From Pelargonium cotyledonis (Eukaryota > Streptophyta > Magnoliopsida > Geraniales > Geraniaceae), in contig JAYMTA010000006.1 in assembly GCA_036897625.1 (NCBI GenBank), forward strand, positions 1 through 64,000: a DNA stretch of 64,000 nt, read 5' to 3'. The notes beneath the pieces were generated by a model. The model worked only from the letters and a program-made list of their open reading frames with translations. It was not told the DNA's origin and did not search any database. How positions within the stretch are numbered: the stretch's first letter is position 1; the number at the start of each line of letters is the position of its first letter. Position numbers and translations under genes: made by a program. Positions 38,914-51,484 of this stretch are shown one piece after another.

Positions 38914-41900
38914 TAGTATTCAATTCTTTATAGTAATTAATATAGTCATTAATTCTACTATATATATTGGTGTATCTACGCAGGATCTAAATTATGCATA
39001 GTTTTTAAGAAAAGAAGTCTAATTAAGTAGGGGCTAGAATAGATTATTCTGCTTTATGTCGGGGTATCTCATTCTTTGTAGTAAGTGTTAGGTCGTTTAG
39101 AAGTTTTACAATCCTTTATTAGGTTGTATAATAGGATTTTCACAAAAACTCAATAATATCCAATTACCTAATAACTAGATGCTGCTATGCAAATGCAGTA
39201 CAAAGCATATGCCAGAGACTGCTTAATTACTAAAGAGAGTCTAAGTACTCTAGAGGACAGAATTAAACATAAGATGCAACTTGGGTTAGCTAGTAGTATG
39301 AGTCTAGGGGGCTAATAAATAAAGGCAAATCCTCAAGTTAAGTAAGATAGGACTCAGGAGCATTCCTCTCAATTTCCATGATTTTACTGTAATTTTTTAA
39401 GTTAGGCCTTAGAATAAATTATATAGGGTAAGTTCTATATTATATATAAAGGGGATATAGGCTTAATTCTTTAGCAAGGTATACTAAAGATGGGGTGGAG
39501 GAAAGGCTAAGTGTGTGGGCAGTCAAGAAACTCTACTTAGATACTTTTGGTAGAACATTTATCAAAGTAACTTAAGCTGGATCCAAATTATTATCTTTCT
39601 TCGAACTATATGGATAAATTGAAGTCTTTTTATTATATATTTTAAAAAAGGAACTCACTTACAGCACTATCTGAGCTCTTATCTGCTCACAAGCTCCACT
39701 TGGTTTCTTATACCAAAGAAAATTGAATTACTCAAAGAAAGAAGGAGTTAAGATTTTGAGTAGCTACCAGAACAAGGGAGAGATTCGTAAGCTTGGACAA
39801 CAAGTTTTTCACTCGGTAGAGCAGCATGACAAACAAGAAGCAAGACAAGGTTTAACACGGGTCTTACAGAGGAGAATGAGAATGCGAGACTTTAAGATTT
39901 CTCATTCCTAAATGTCTAAAGTCGGAGAAGTCAGAAAAGAGTCTTACTTTTATTTCTAGACCTGCAAACAAGTAACTTTAGTTCTAGAATTATCTTATCT
40001 TTAGGGACAAACTGAAAAAGGAAAGTAAAAAAAGCAATTAACTGAGAGAATCCCGTAAAGAAAAACTATAAAAACAAGAACTTCCTGGCAGCTTTTCTAA
40101 GAGTAGAGACTGACAAAAACCGAAGAAGGACAAAGACTAGCTTTTTCTTTTCCTAATAGAAGAAATTAAGTGTTACTTATATACTGGGTACTTAAAGTAT
40201 TATAATCTAGTTAAATAGAGTTACACAGTGTTCCTATCTGATATATACAAGCTGGATAAGAAAAGACAAGAAGGGGGTTTATACCTAAATATAGGATAAC
40301 CCATCTGAACCCTTGTACATGGATATCTATAATCGGTACCTTACCAGGGCTCTAGGATTTAACTTAATTGATTTCCAGTTTATGTCAAATTTCTGTATTT
40401 ATAGACCGAGATTCTTGTACTAACTTCGAGTATATTAGAATTATCAGAATTTGAACACGTTCTACTATTATATTAGGTCATTACTATAACAGCGAGCGGC
40501 TAATAATCATAGTCGTAAGCTACAGACAAGACGGTTCGAAAACTTCATGGCATTCACGGGTTAAAAACGTATGGATATTAAAAGGAAGGGAATACTCGTA
40601 AATGAGACTTAACTTTAAAGAAGGGGGCTTCTTGAGGAAACTTTTCTTATTTGAGAAGATTAGATTTTGACTGAGGAATTCCTTGTGAGGGCAGAGGGCA
40701 GGAATCCAGTAAGTTAAGTTTGGGCTAGGAACGAGGTGTACAGCAAACTATAAGAGTTAAATCTAGTATAATTCTAATATCAAATTACTAATGAAAAAGT
40801 CCTAAATACCGTCGGCCGGCTTAGTAATTCCAAAGTTTTTTATTTTCTAGGGTTTTTACTATAAAATTCTTTTTCTCTAAGTAATTTTAAGAGTTAGATG
40901 CATAATGAGGCGTCTTAGCTCTATTATTTTCGAGCTAAGTGTGACCGCTTATTCGAGTATGAAATTTAGATGTATCTTATGGAGGATCCTTAAAAATAAG
41001 TTTAGATCTTATATTTTTAATAGGGCAGCTAAAGAGAACAGCTTATATACCTAAATTTAGGTACCTTTTTTTTCAATAACTATAATAAATGTACTAGAAG
41101 CATTAAAAAGAGGAGAGTTTTCTTACACTTATAAAGTGAGGCTTTTTGCCGGGTAAAACACTCAACAAAAGCTTCAGTTGAGACTTAATTTAATACAAGA
41201 GCCTCCTATCTATTCTCTAATTTCTTTTTTCTATTAGGTAGTAGGATTCCCTTACGGAACCCCTCTTTATAAATTTATAAAGTCAAAATCTTGTAGGAAC
41301 CCAACTTTACTAGCAATATCCCCTCTTATACGAGTTTATTAAATAAATTTATATCCAGTCGGCTATCCTTACTATATTTAGTATTTTTGTATTACGAAAA
41401 TCAGGGGGTTATTCATGTTTAGAGGTCAGTTCTCACACGATTTCTGCAAGGGCTAGGTATAAATAAGAAATCTGCAAGAACTATATAAGCTTTATTGACA
41501 AGATGATTTATATAAAGCACGAGCAAGCAAGTTTACGCAAAATGAAAATAGAGGCAGTTATGAGACTGTCCTTTTTACTAAAATAGTAGCTACACTTAAT
41601 TGCGATAATATAAAATTGTTTAAGTATCTAGACTCTTAGGAAATCAAATACGAAGTGCAGATAAGGGCTTGGTTGGGTTTCTTTCTATTTCCTATCAACA
41701 AATTAGTACGAGTTCTCACAATAATAGTCAAAAAATGATAAATACATAAGGGCATAGAGCGAGGCTCCACGCAAGAGAGCTATACTTGGTTAAGTAAATA
41801 ATTAGATTTGATGATATCTAATCGTTATCTTATTTTCCCACAATCAAGGATAAGCACAAGTAAGGAATACATTATTTGTATATTAAGAATCTATTGAATA

Positions 41901-43069
41901 TAGACAGTCCTAATCTGAAAATGCATCCTTATGAAGCTAGGTAAAAGGGTTTGAACTAGCCAGTCCTATATCAAGTTTTTATCTTAATTACAAGACTAGA
42001 CCCCGTTAGAGATACTTGTGAACGTTCTGAAAAAGGAAGCTTTGTTACTTTGATTAGACTGTCCCCGTCTTGGAAGACTCTTTTAGTAGGTACTTTTCTT
42101 CATTTCCTTTATACTAAGTTAGAGCAATCCGGTTTTTACTTATTCTCTCTCAAATACTTATATGGAATACCCCCTCAGTTTCTTGTTGCTAACAACTAGA
42201 AATCAAACCCCTTCGCCTCTTTCTTAGGGATCCAAAGCCCCAGCCCTTGTTATCCGAGAAACAATTATAACACTCTTTCGAAGAGGAATATACTCAAACT
42301 TTTTTTACAATGCATCAAATGAAGTAGGTTTCAAGGGGCTCCGGGGCATAATCGGGCCCTTGAAACGCGGATTTTGCTTTTAATTGCTAGTCAAAGTAGT
42401 AATATTTTATAGAACAAAACCCGGCGGGGTCGTATAATTAAAACTTGTATACCTTTTACCTCTTCAAAATCTGTCCACATTAGTGAGAACTCTGTTTTAA
42501 TAGTTACTCGATTTGGGTACTCTAGCGTCGGTTAAGGCATTCCTAATATTTAGTAGTACTCCTTTCGCGAGGATATTTTAGATTCTAATTAAAATTTTTA
42601 GAGTTAAAAGAACTTGACTTCTGAGATATAGAATTCAACTAGGATTCTTTTTGTAAAGATTAAGGGCACCCTTTGCGGAGAGTTACGGGTCCGTTAGATT
42701 AAAAGTTGTTAACAGTTAAACTATACAAAATATATTACTAAATAGGAATTCTCCATTAGATTAGGAAGCCGTCGTTGGCAAGGATCGGGAAAAATCATTG
42801 TGTTGGAAATAAAAACCACAGATTTGATAATATAAATTTTTGAAATTAAGGAAATGTCCTGCGAGTTTTAGTATGTTGTGTTTTAAACAAATACCAAGAT
42901 AAAGTTTTACATAGGACTGGCTTCACGAGGTAATTTTGGGAATAGATAGCTTGGTTACTATAGAGTAGAATAGAAGAATGGGGAATTACGTATATAGAAA
43001 AGCTAGTTAATTTCGGATTAGCTTGCAAGACTTTCAAAGAATCCTGCTGAAATAGAAAGCTTCCTTTCC

Positions 43070-43142
43070 GGGTGTGTAACTCAGCGGTCAGAGTCTCGCT
43101 TTCATACGGCGGGAGTCATGGGTTCAAATCCAATAGTAGGTA
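43070..43142 (+). tRNA. trnM-CAU: tRNA-Met (CAU), elongator, chloroplast type; 5' acceptor strand does not pair
   Basis: From the D arm to the 3' end this follows the chloroplast-type elongator tRNA-Met that plant mitochondria also carry. The D stem is ACTC/GAGT, the anticodon stem TCGCT/GGCGG with loop TTCATAC (anticodon CAT), the variable loop GAGTC, the T loop TTCAAAT, and the 3' acceptor strand AGTAGGT with discriminator A. Two things are wrong. The T stem ATGGG/CCAAT has one mismatch. The 5' acceptor strand is GGGTGTG instead of the ACCTACT the 3' strand requires, leaving positions 2, 3 and 7 unpaired and three wobbles. GGGTGT is the usual start of plant mitochondrial tRNA-Lys, so this may be a chimera. 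Without 5' repair it is probably a pseudogene. A reciprocal copy lies at 34594-34668 on the other strand. Identity as tRNA-Met is strong; function is uncertain. Confidence 0.65.
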
Positions 43143-45254
43143 GACTGTCTGGAGTTTTTCAGTATGAGCTTAAAAAGAAGACTCTCACCACTTAAATATA
43201 AAGGTTATCCTATATAAATATGATGAGAAAATGAATCTACTCTATATATACTACTAAGGAATAAAGTGTGAGCTATGTTTATTGTATTTTATCTAGTTTG
43301 GTTTGTAGCTACCTATGCTCGTTTACAAGAGTGGCTTTATAATACGCTACACTCTATTAAAAGGATCCGTACTCGAAAAAGCGGAATAACATGTCATAGG
43401 AATTTTTTACTCAGATTACTCGTCAAAAGAGGAAGTCCTACTTACTACACTCGGTGTGTGCCCAACTATCTTACTCTATTTCCTCTCAGAGATCTCTTAT
43501 AAGTCATCTTCATAGCTCCTATCCTCGTATTAAATACACCTAAAAACCCTGAAAAGACTCCTGGACTTTTTGAAATCCTTTATAACATTTAGTAATAGTG
43601 TTTTCCACAAAAGGGTCCTAATTGCCTTAAAAATGCCTGTCAGTGGAGCTTGACAGATAACTGAGCACAAAACCTTAACTCATATGAGAGTAGGCTGCAA
43701 GAACAAGTAAGGGGTTATAAGAAAAAGTGTATTCAGTAGCTACAAGACAAAAACAGTTAAGAAAGTAGCTAACAAGATACAGAATATAGTTGAAAGCTTA
43801 TTTTTTTATTTAATTAAAAAACGCGTAATAAAACATAAAAGAAAGTGCCTGACTCCAAATCAATAATGGACTCTGGTAATAAAAGGTAATATAAGTATGT
43901 GAAAAAGAGGTGTTTTATGCTCTATAAATGTACACATGAAATCTTAAGGAAAATCTATATTCTTCCAAAGTATTTAAGCCTGTGAGGTATACACTTTTTT
44001 TGAACCAATCCTGTATTAAATTAAGAATATATAAATTACAAATAGATTTCTTATCTGTATGCTTAGAACCTTCTCTCTAAGCGAAGGAGCACCCTTACTG
44101 TGCGGGGATCGAGGTTTACTTTGATTACGAGTACGAGTATAGGTGTCGATTAAAAAAATAGTAATATTATTGCCCTATTAAATTCATTTTGTATTATAAA
44201 TAAAGTCAAGTTCTTCCTTAATTAGAACTACAGAAATGTAAGGCTAACTTGAGAATTGAGAACTTATTAATAAAATTAGGTGCCCCCAGAGTACAAGCAC
44301 AAAACTTACATTTACAAGGACACTCCCGCAATTTTTACTGAGCAAACTCGCCTAATACCCGAGTTTATAGTGCCTATATCATAAATATCCCCTTTTTTTC
44401 TGTGAGGACAACCTGGTCCCGCCCTTTGAGTACCCCAAGCTAGAATATGTCTTGCATACAATTCGGAAAAGAGCGACTTGGAAAAACAGTTAAAAATTTA
44501 AGGGGGATTCCTTTATAAAAAGGTGAAGCCCCGGCGCAAAAAGGCCCGGTTATACGAGCATAGGGATACGCCCTAGGAAGTTTGAGGGAAGTACTCTATA
44601 AACCCTGTTTTATATAATCCTAAGGGTCTTAATATCCAGTGAAAACAGGGAAGAAGTTTAGTGTTTGGTTAATTAAAATGTTACTTAGCAGAGCTGAAAA
44701 GAATAAAATTCTACTCTTAATTGGATAATTGAGTATACCTTGTGTAATTTGCTTACATGATTCAATAAAGAAAAGTTATGAAATCAAAAGAAAATCTCAT
44801 GTTTATAAAGGGGCACTCGTTATAGCACACCACGTAAAAAGGTCCTAGACGAACTAAAATAGAATAAATTGGATTCTTTAATAAGATTCCTAATATCCAA
44901 AAATTCTAAATATTTAAGTAAAACCATAATTCAAATACCCTTTGATACCTTAAAAATTTTTCTATATAAGACTAAACTCATGGCTTTAAATACCTTAAAA
45001 AGCCCTTATCCTGAATTCCCTGAATTAAAAGGAGCTCGATTTACTATGCACTGCTAAAGCTGCACTAATCTTGACAGTTGGAAGAGTGAATTTACCAGGT
45101 CTGAGCATTAGTCCGTCCAGTAGACGGAAGGACTCCTTGTACACAGTTTCTCTTACGGGAGCTCCAGTACTGGGCGTTTTTCTATTTCTCTATTTTCCAG
45201 GTATCCGCTTTTACAAGTGAACAAAGCCTATCATCCTCTGTTTTAGACAAGTAT

Positions 45255-45270
45255 TAGCATATATATGCTA
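45255..45270. repeat. Perfect 16-base palindrome
   Basis: TAGCATATATATGCTA equals its own reverse complement and could extrude a small cruciform or fold in RNA. No gene end is nearby, so a terminator role is not supported. Confidence 0.7.
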
Positions 45271-46654
45271 GATATGTACTATCAAAGTAGGGTTAGTACC
45301 AAAATATATAATCCAAATTAATTGAAATTAAATTCTCTATAGTTGTGATGTTTCGTAACGAGAAACCTCCTAAATCCTATATATCCACTCCCCCCAGAGC
45401 CTAGATCGAACCCTTATTTTTAGAAGGATCCTAGCTCAGGATTTTTGAGAATAGGGTAAGCCCCTCCAGTTAAATCAAACTTATGCTTTTTTATGTGAGA
45501 CTGGACTTGCCCGTATGTCTCTAGTAATAAATACAAGTACTCCGTTTACAAGTGACTGAGGAAATTTTTTTAGAATAGAAAGCCCTGGATTTAAGAAGTT
45601 TTATTCGCCGATAGGAGTGCACTCTATGGGTCCTCTTTAATGAAATTACTAACGAGTCCTTTTTGATTTGTCTAAATACCCTTCAATAAATATCTTTGAG
45701 AAATATACTGAAATATGTGCTTATCGGGACCCCCGTGTAACAGTAGAGATCTTGGTTAGGGGAGAATTACTATATTCTTAAAACTTAAATAAGAAAAGCT
45801 CGGTTCAAAAAACAGTACTTAGTAAATTTTATCCTTAGAACTAGAAGTAGGAAACCCTCAGAAAAAATAGACTCGTTAATAAAATGAAACCTACTTTTTT
45901 GTTCTTATTCTCTTATTTTATAGAAATTCTATAATGAAAACTTCTCCGCTTTACTGAAATCAGACAAATAATTCTTGCAATATCCTACCAATAATAATAA
46001 CTTACGCCGAATAAGTAACATGAATAAAAAGTGTAAAAGGCGACTAAGAACAAACTCTAGTTATATCTTCTCTTTCTAAAATTCCGGAGTTAATTGTGGC
46101 ATATTCCCCGCCTATATACTTGTGAAAAAAAACCTCAAGAATATCCTGATATTGTCTAATTTTGCATTTATTAGTTAAGAGTAATCCTTAACTTAGGACT
46201 TAACTTAGAAAGGAAGAAGTCTACAGAGATCTAAACTACCTTATAGTTACTAAAAACTTCACGCTAAATATCAGATTTAGCTCTATATTTAGGTACCTAG
46301 CTTTCTTAAATAAGGATTACTATATATCTTCATGATAGCTGTTTTGTTTTGTAGAGGAATTCCTATAGAAAGAAAAACTCGATTTATAAACAGGGTATTG
46401 CTTTAATCATTTTGCTCCCACTTCAGCTTTGGATTAGGAACCCAAAATATTCAGGAGCTCCCGTTACTTATAAATACTACCATTTTTTTTTATTTTAATT
46501 ATTTATATACAAATAGATTTAGCTCATCCATCCTTAAGACTCTCTGTATACTTTGCAATGTAGTAAGTATAGTTAAAGATTAATTCTGTTTTACTCAACT
46601 CATTATAGTAAAGTGGACAGTTATCTTTCTTTATTAGTCTTTTTTTCTTGTTTC

Positions 46655-46735
46655 CTATTGGTAGAGCATTGTCAAATTCACCCGACATGCCAAGGTTAAA
46701 GCTACAGTTCTTGGGTTAAGAATCTCGATTCCCTT
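46655..46735 (+). pseudogene. tRNA-like relic, D-loop phrase only
   Basis: ATTGGTAGAGCATTG matches the D-loop and 3' D-stem of class I tRNAs such as tRNA-Lys. About 50 bases later a weak TCTCGATTCCC resembles a degraded T region. No stem pairs convincingly. Confidence 0.25.
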
Positions 46736-47040
46736 AATCTAAGCTGAATTGCACATCCTAAACTGTGTCAATATCAACAGCTGTCATTTCCCTTCCTTTA
46801 CAAAAATGCCAAATTTCATCAACCAACACCTTAAGTAATTGAATTCAAAGCTAAAGCCTTAACTTTTCCTTACCCCAAAAGTGTTTCGCTCTCGTTAAAA
46901 ATTACAGGACAAACTTACCTTGCGAGCACTTTCCTTGAGAATCTCTCAATGTGTTCTGCACTCTTGAAGGCTAACTAATTGATAGCGAAAAAGATTTGAC
47001 AATTCTCTGGTATGAGACTAAGCAAATATCCATGTATTCC

Positions 47041-47109
47041 GGAGATCACCGGATTTGAACTTGCGCTCTTCGTATCCGTTTTTGATACTTTACCCTTGCA
47101 GCGGAGGGG
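47041..47109 (-). pseudogene. tRNA-like relic
   Basis: On the minus strand AAGGGTAAAGTATC suggests a D-loop, and GCAAG-TTCAAAT-CCGGT followed by GATCTCC and G suggests a T arm and 3' acceptor. The matching 5' acceptor GGAGATC is missing (the sequence has CCCTCCG) and the T stem is mostly unpaired. The region between has no convincing anticodon stem, so isotype is not assigned. Confidence 0.33.
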
Positions 47110-48960
47110 ATAGAGTTGAAGGTCAACTGGCAAGTTTAGATGAAAAAAGAAAGATTACTACTCATATTTATGCCCAAGCGTTTTCATCGAGAGAAAGAAG
47201 TTGAAGTTTCTAAAAGAAGGGGATTCTAAAGATCTGTCTGTTAGAATAAAAGCTTGAGATGATATAGCTCATTATACTATATTTCCTGACCTGAAATAGT
47301 ATCCTTTAGTATTAGACTAACAGGGTTTTCCAGGGTATATAAACTAAGTTGGTCGGCGCTAATACAAAAAGCAAAGGCAGGAGATGAATAACTTATGGTA
47401 TATAGTAGGATTCCCGCGAGGTTAAGTTGCCTTAAGAATTTACAGATAAGAGATAATTTCCTATTTTATAGGCGCGTAAAAGCCGGCTAGAGCTATTCTC
47501 GTATTTTTATAGATAGATCCGTGGATCTGACCTAGAAGAATTTAGAATCCTGTTTGCACAAGCTTTGACTGTTGTTTTTTATATAGTTGTCAAACCAAAC
47601 TGCGGGTATACACAGAAAAAGTAATATGGATTGGATCCGTGTAATATAGAGTCTCTCTTATCCGGTTATTGATTGGTTTATTCGTCAATACTTTTTCTTT
47701 GTCTTTACCTTGTATTAGGGAAAAGCAAGTTCTTGAATAAATATAGAGCAAATGCAACACAGACTAAACAAACTTTACATACCACAAAGACACTTGCCGG
47801 CTTACTAGGTTATTTATGATGCCTTTTCCACTATATCTATATTTTTCTCTTATAGCTCCGGCCTTTTTCCTTATGGATCAGTTAAAGCTTAACTAAGCAC
47901 ATTTAAGGGATACTCAGTTGAAAAAAAAAAATGAAGTATTTTAAGAGAACCCCGCAAAGAACTATAGACAATTATAAGTATAAAAATATCCGAGTCGGTA
48001 ACTACACTGCTCCTCATTTAGGAATATAGTAATAAGTATTCTAATTTATTAGTTTCAAAAGAATTTCTTCCTTTTTAAGATTTATTTTCAACATATTCAT
48101 CAAATCTGGTTACTCTCCTATAAAAAGTACCACTGATTTTGCAAAGTTAACTAAAGAGGAATTCGAAGTTCTAGAAAGGTTTGTTTACCTTGTATGGAGC
48201 TGCTTTTTATAATACAAATTACAATTCTATGAACTAACCAGATTTACTCCGGATTATTAGGACTCAACCAAAGGAGGCTCCTGCACTTAAAATTACCATA
48301 GGAAGGGGCTTTATTATAATTAAAAGGAGTCATTTGAAACTACATATGATATAAGGCAAGCTATTCCACCCCGCGGATTAAAATCCCAATATAGTTTGAT
48401 TTTGGTCCCTATTTCCTATTATTTTTGCTATTCAGAATGTCCCTTATTTGTTAATGATAAAAGGGGAATATACTTTTCTTAAATTCCCAGGAAATGCGAT
48501 TTTCCAAGGAATCACTAGATTTTAATATGCCTGGAAGAAATTCCTTTATTACAAGGTCTCATAGGTAATGGAGACTTATAAATATTACGCCCTTCTTTTT
48601 GTAGAAGCCTAAGAGAAGGCGAGGCTTTAGCAGTCAAGTAGTAAAGAACATCCCGCCTATTTAATAGAATATTCTTACTTTTTTTACTCTGTAAATTACT
48701 AGGTTATAGAACCCTGCATACTTTTCAAGGACGTTTCTAGTAATGTAACTTAGACTCCTATAATACGAGTGAATTATCCAATTATAGGTATATCTCCGTA
48801 ATATTAAGTCCTTTTGAATATGTATATCATATAGTATTTTACAAAAAAGTATGCTTTTAATTCCCTAGGAATAAGAATGTTTACACGTTTTTTACTTCAT
48901 TCCTCCAAACTTTTAATTACTTTTCTTGATAAGGGCCTTACCTTATATATAAATGACTTA

Positions 48961-49102
48961 TCCGGGATTTTTTTATCTTTAGTAAATAGGAGTTCCTATA
49001 GATTTGGATTCCTGCTTATACTTATATAAACCTCAAGATCTTCCCGAATTATAAATAGATATAAACCACTGAAATCCTACCTGTCATGCCACAGGTTCAA
49101 GC
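48961..49102 (+). repeat. Dispersed repeat R1, copy B
   Basis: Partner of the copy at 32468-32605 and in the same orientation. The 5' core is nearly perfect and similarity decays towards the 3' end, which carries CATGCCACAGGTTCAA. The gradient of similarity suggests either different constraint along the unit or repair of one end by gene conversion. The surrounding sequence holds no gene. Confidence 0.85.
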
Positions 49103-51155
49103 GCCCTCTTACTTGGTCCAAACGCGGGGTTCTTAGGAGTTGAATATATTTTGAAGGGGACCCGGGGTAGGATATAAAAGCTCCAGAATGTTTCGTTTCA
49201 GTTTATGTTCCTATCTCTCTATCTACCTATCTCTGAAATGTTTGGCAAAACTCCATGAACCTAGGAACTTTTGCTTGCATTGTATTAATTTTGATCTACG
49301 TACCGAAACTGATAACATTCTATATTATGCAGGATTATACACAAAGTACTTTTCAAATATTTCTGATTCCAGAACCAACGAGGACCTATAAATATAAAAA
49401 AGAAATTTTAGGAAATTATCAGGATTTTAGGAAAATTGCCAATAAATAGATTTTCATTTCAGGATTCCGTTGCAATACTTCAAGTATTAGTTTCCCCGGT
49501 TACTTGCGTGCTTTTTAGCGAGCAACCTAAAAAGGAGCTGTCCATTATAGCTACACAAGCGGCTGTAGATACAGTATATAAGGGTTGGATAACGAAATCG
49601 CTAACTTGCTAGTTTTGATAGAGTTTTTTGCTTTTATTAAAAAAACTTAATTATAGTATTAATTTAACCTAAAATTGATACAGTAACTCGGGCGAGGTCC
49701 TAATGTCTAAAGGAAAGTTTATATCTTAATTCATTATTAGATTTCAATGGGTGCCTTTTTCCGTCTTGACTATAGTTTCTGCTCCTTGTTAACGTATTTT
49801 TCTAATAGAGTATCCAAAGGATTTCTATAAGATAACGCATACTTAACTTAGTACTAGTATTTGATCCACAGTTAAAGGTAGATTTATTTTCTTGCGAGGA
49901 AGCTCTTATGCGAAGAGGATACTTTTTACTTATATTCCTTTAAAAATCCATTTTATGAAATAAGTAAAAGGTAATCTAACTAGACTCTTATACAGACAGG
50001 GAAGACTCTTAGCAAGGATGTACATAAGTATGGGATTCAATACATTAAAAGATCCATAGCTTAATTTCCTTCGTTCGTGGAGGGTACTTTTTGAGCATTA
50101 GTCAGTTTTGAGAACTCCCTTTTCGGCGCATCCATTCTTTTTGGACTCTATAACTCCTTGGTTATAGGCAAATTTAAAAGGATTGGCTTTTGCTTAAAAG
50201 TAATAAGCGTACTAAGGCGAGGAGCTTTTCTACAGCCGAGCAGAGATCTTCCTATACTAAATATGTAAACCACTAAAGACAAAGCATACATGTATAGTAA
50301 AATTTTAGATACACTAGAGTCTATAGGAGATACCAGGTAAAAACTCGAATTTAGAGTGTAAGAACGCCTTTTAGTTTTCTTCCCAATGGGGGGTTTTAAT
50401 AGTTAAAATCCTATGAAAGAAAGGCATACCTCTGTTAAAAAAAAAAAGGTACTAGTAATAGGAGCTTCTTTTGCCTCCAAGTGTTTCTGTATTGTTTTCT
50501 TATTCATAGCTAGTAGATTCTGTAGCTCTATCTTAATCTTTATTTTAGGAGCTAGGAGCTAGACTCTTTTTGTAAAGATAATATTGCATAAGACTCAAAA
50601 GGAATTCCAACTTCTTTCGTTAGGGAGTAGTCGCTGTCGTATGTGGAGCTTCCGCTAAGTTGGGGAATGTAAGTAAATCCAATTAGTAAAGAGAGTTCCT
50701 AGTTCTAAAACTAATCTAAGCCCCTAGCGATATAAGTGTCCACCTTTGGACTCTTTATGTCTGCCCTACAAAAAATACCAGAATATTTCTGACTCGTAAA
50801 TAAAAAAGTAAAGGTTTGCTCTGAACTAGACTAAAACTGAAATGAATACTCGGTAGCTAGTTCTACACTAATTCTTAATATTTTCTAGCCAAAATACTCA
50901 GGATTCCTTTGCTAACTACACGTTTCTATTTTAAGGTTGCAATGAAGAGGCAATTCAATCTTTATTTTTGGTAAAAAAGGATACATATAGTTTAAACTTT
51001 CTAGACCTAGACAAGGGCTCTTGAAAAGAAGTCTATGCAGAGATGTATATAATAAAATAAAGACACCGTCTGGAGAAAGGAATTCCTTTTCCTTTTGTGC
51101 TTGTGCAGAAGACGCCGAGTAAGTTAAGTAGAGTAAGTAAACTTTTGCGGCTTTC

Positions 51156-51169
51156 AAGAGGGCCCTCTT
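51156..51169. repeat. Perfect 14-base GC-core palindrome
   Basis: AAGAGGGCCCTCTT is fully self-complementary. It is one of the best examples of the short GC clusters with A/T flanks that recur through the window. Confidence 0.7.
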
Positions 51170-51425
51170 TAGCTATGGGGTATCTATCTCAACTGAAATT
51201 TGTTACATATTAAGGTTTCCCCTATTAATAAATAGACAAGTCAAAGCCTTAGGAGAGCTTGTATAATAAGTGACCAAGCTCTAACAAAGTTTTTAAGAAT
51301 CCTTATCTTTATAGCGTATAAAAAAGCGAATCAGGATTTCACTACTATATTACAACCTACAACACATGCTAAAGTTTAAAATAAATAGAAGCTTCTGTAC
51401 AACAAATCTGTGTCAATATTGAATT

Positions 51426-51484
51426 GAGTTTGGCTGGGTAGAACAACTCCGCCCTAAGCCTTGGGTTGTGGGTTCAAGTCCCGA
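51426..51484 (+). pseudogene. tRNA-like relic, D and T arms kept
   Basis: The D arm GTTT-GGCTGGGTA-GAAC pairs fully and recalls the GTTC...GAAC arm of tRNA-Trp. The T arm GTGGG-TTCAAGT-CCCGA pairs at four of five positions including one wobble. The CCGCCCTAAGCC region between them forms no five-pair anticodon stem. Neither flank offers a matching acceptor strand, so only the core is annotated. Isotype not assigned. Confidence 0.4.

Larger units (their letters stand above)
34669..43069. other. Gene-free stretch between the two tRNA-Met copies
   Basis: This 8.4 kb holds one tRNA-like relic (36.2 kb), repeat pair R2 and the longest frame of the window (38623-38916, 97 codons, TTG start, lysine/arginine-rich centre). 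A 62-codon frame at 39723-39911 has a more charged composition (rich in K, R, Q and E) than its neighbours, in a purine-biased stretch. Neither is recognised as a gene. Confidence 0.6.
43143..51425. other. Gene-free stretch
   Basis: It contains a weak tRNA-like relic at 46.7 kb, another at 47.0 kb, a 16-base palindrome at 45.26 kb and repeat R1 copy B near 49.0 kb. No frame exceeds 81 codons and none is recognisable. Confidence 0.65.

Noticed and set aside
40446-40465. T-loop-like AATTTGAACACG
   Set aside because: No stem closes and no D or anticodon phrase lies at tRNA distance.
49188-49449. Two overlapping plus-strand frames of 67 and 64 codons after repeat R1 copy B
   Set aside because: They overlap in different frames, have hydrophobic/AT-biased composition and no counterpart after repeat R1 copy A.
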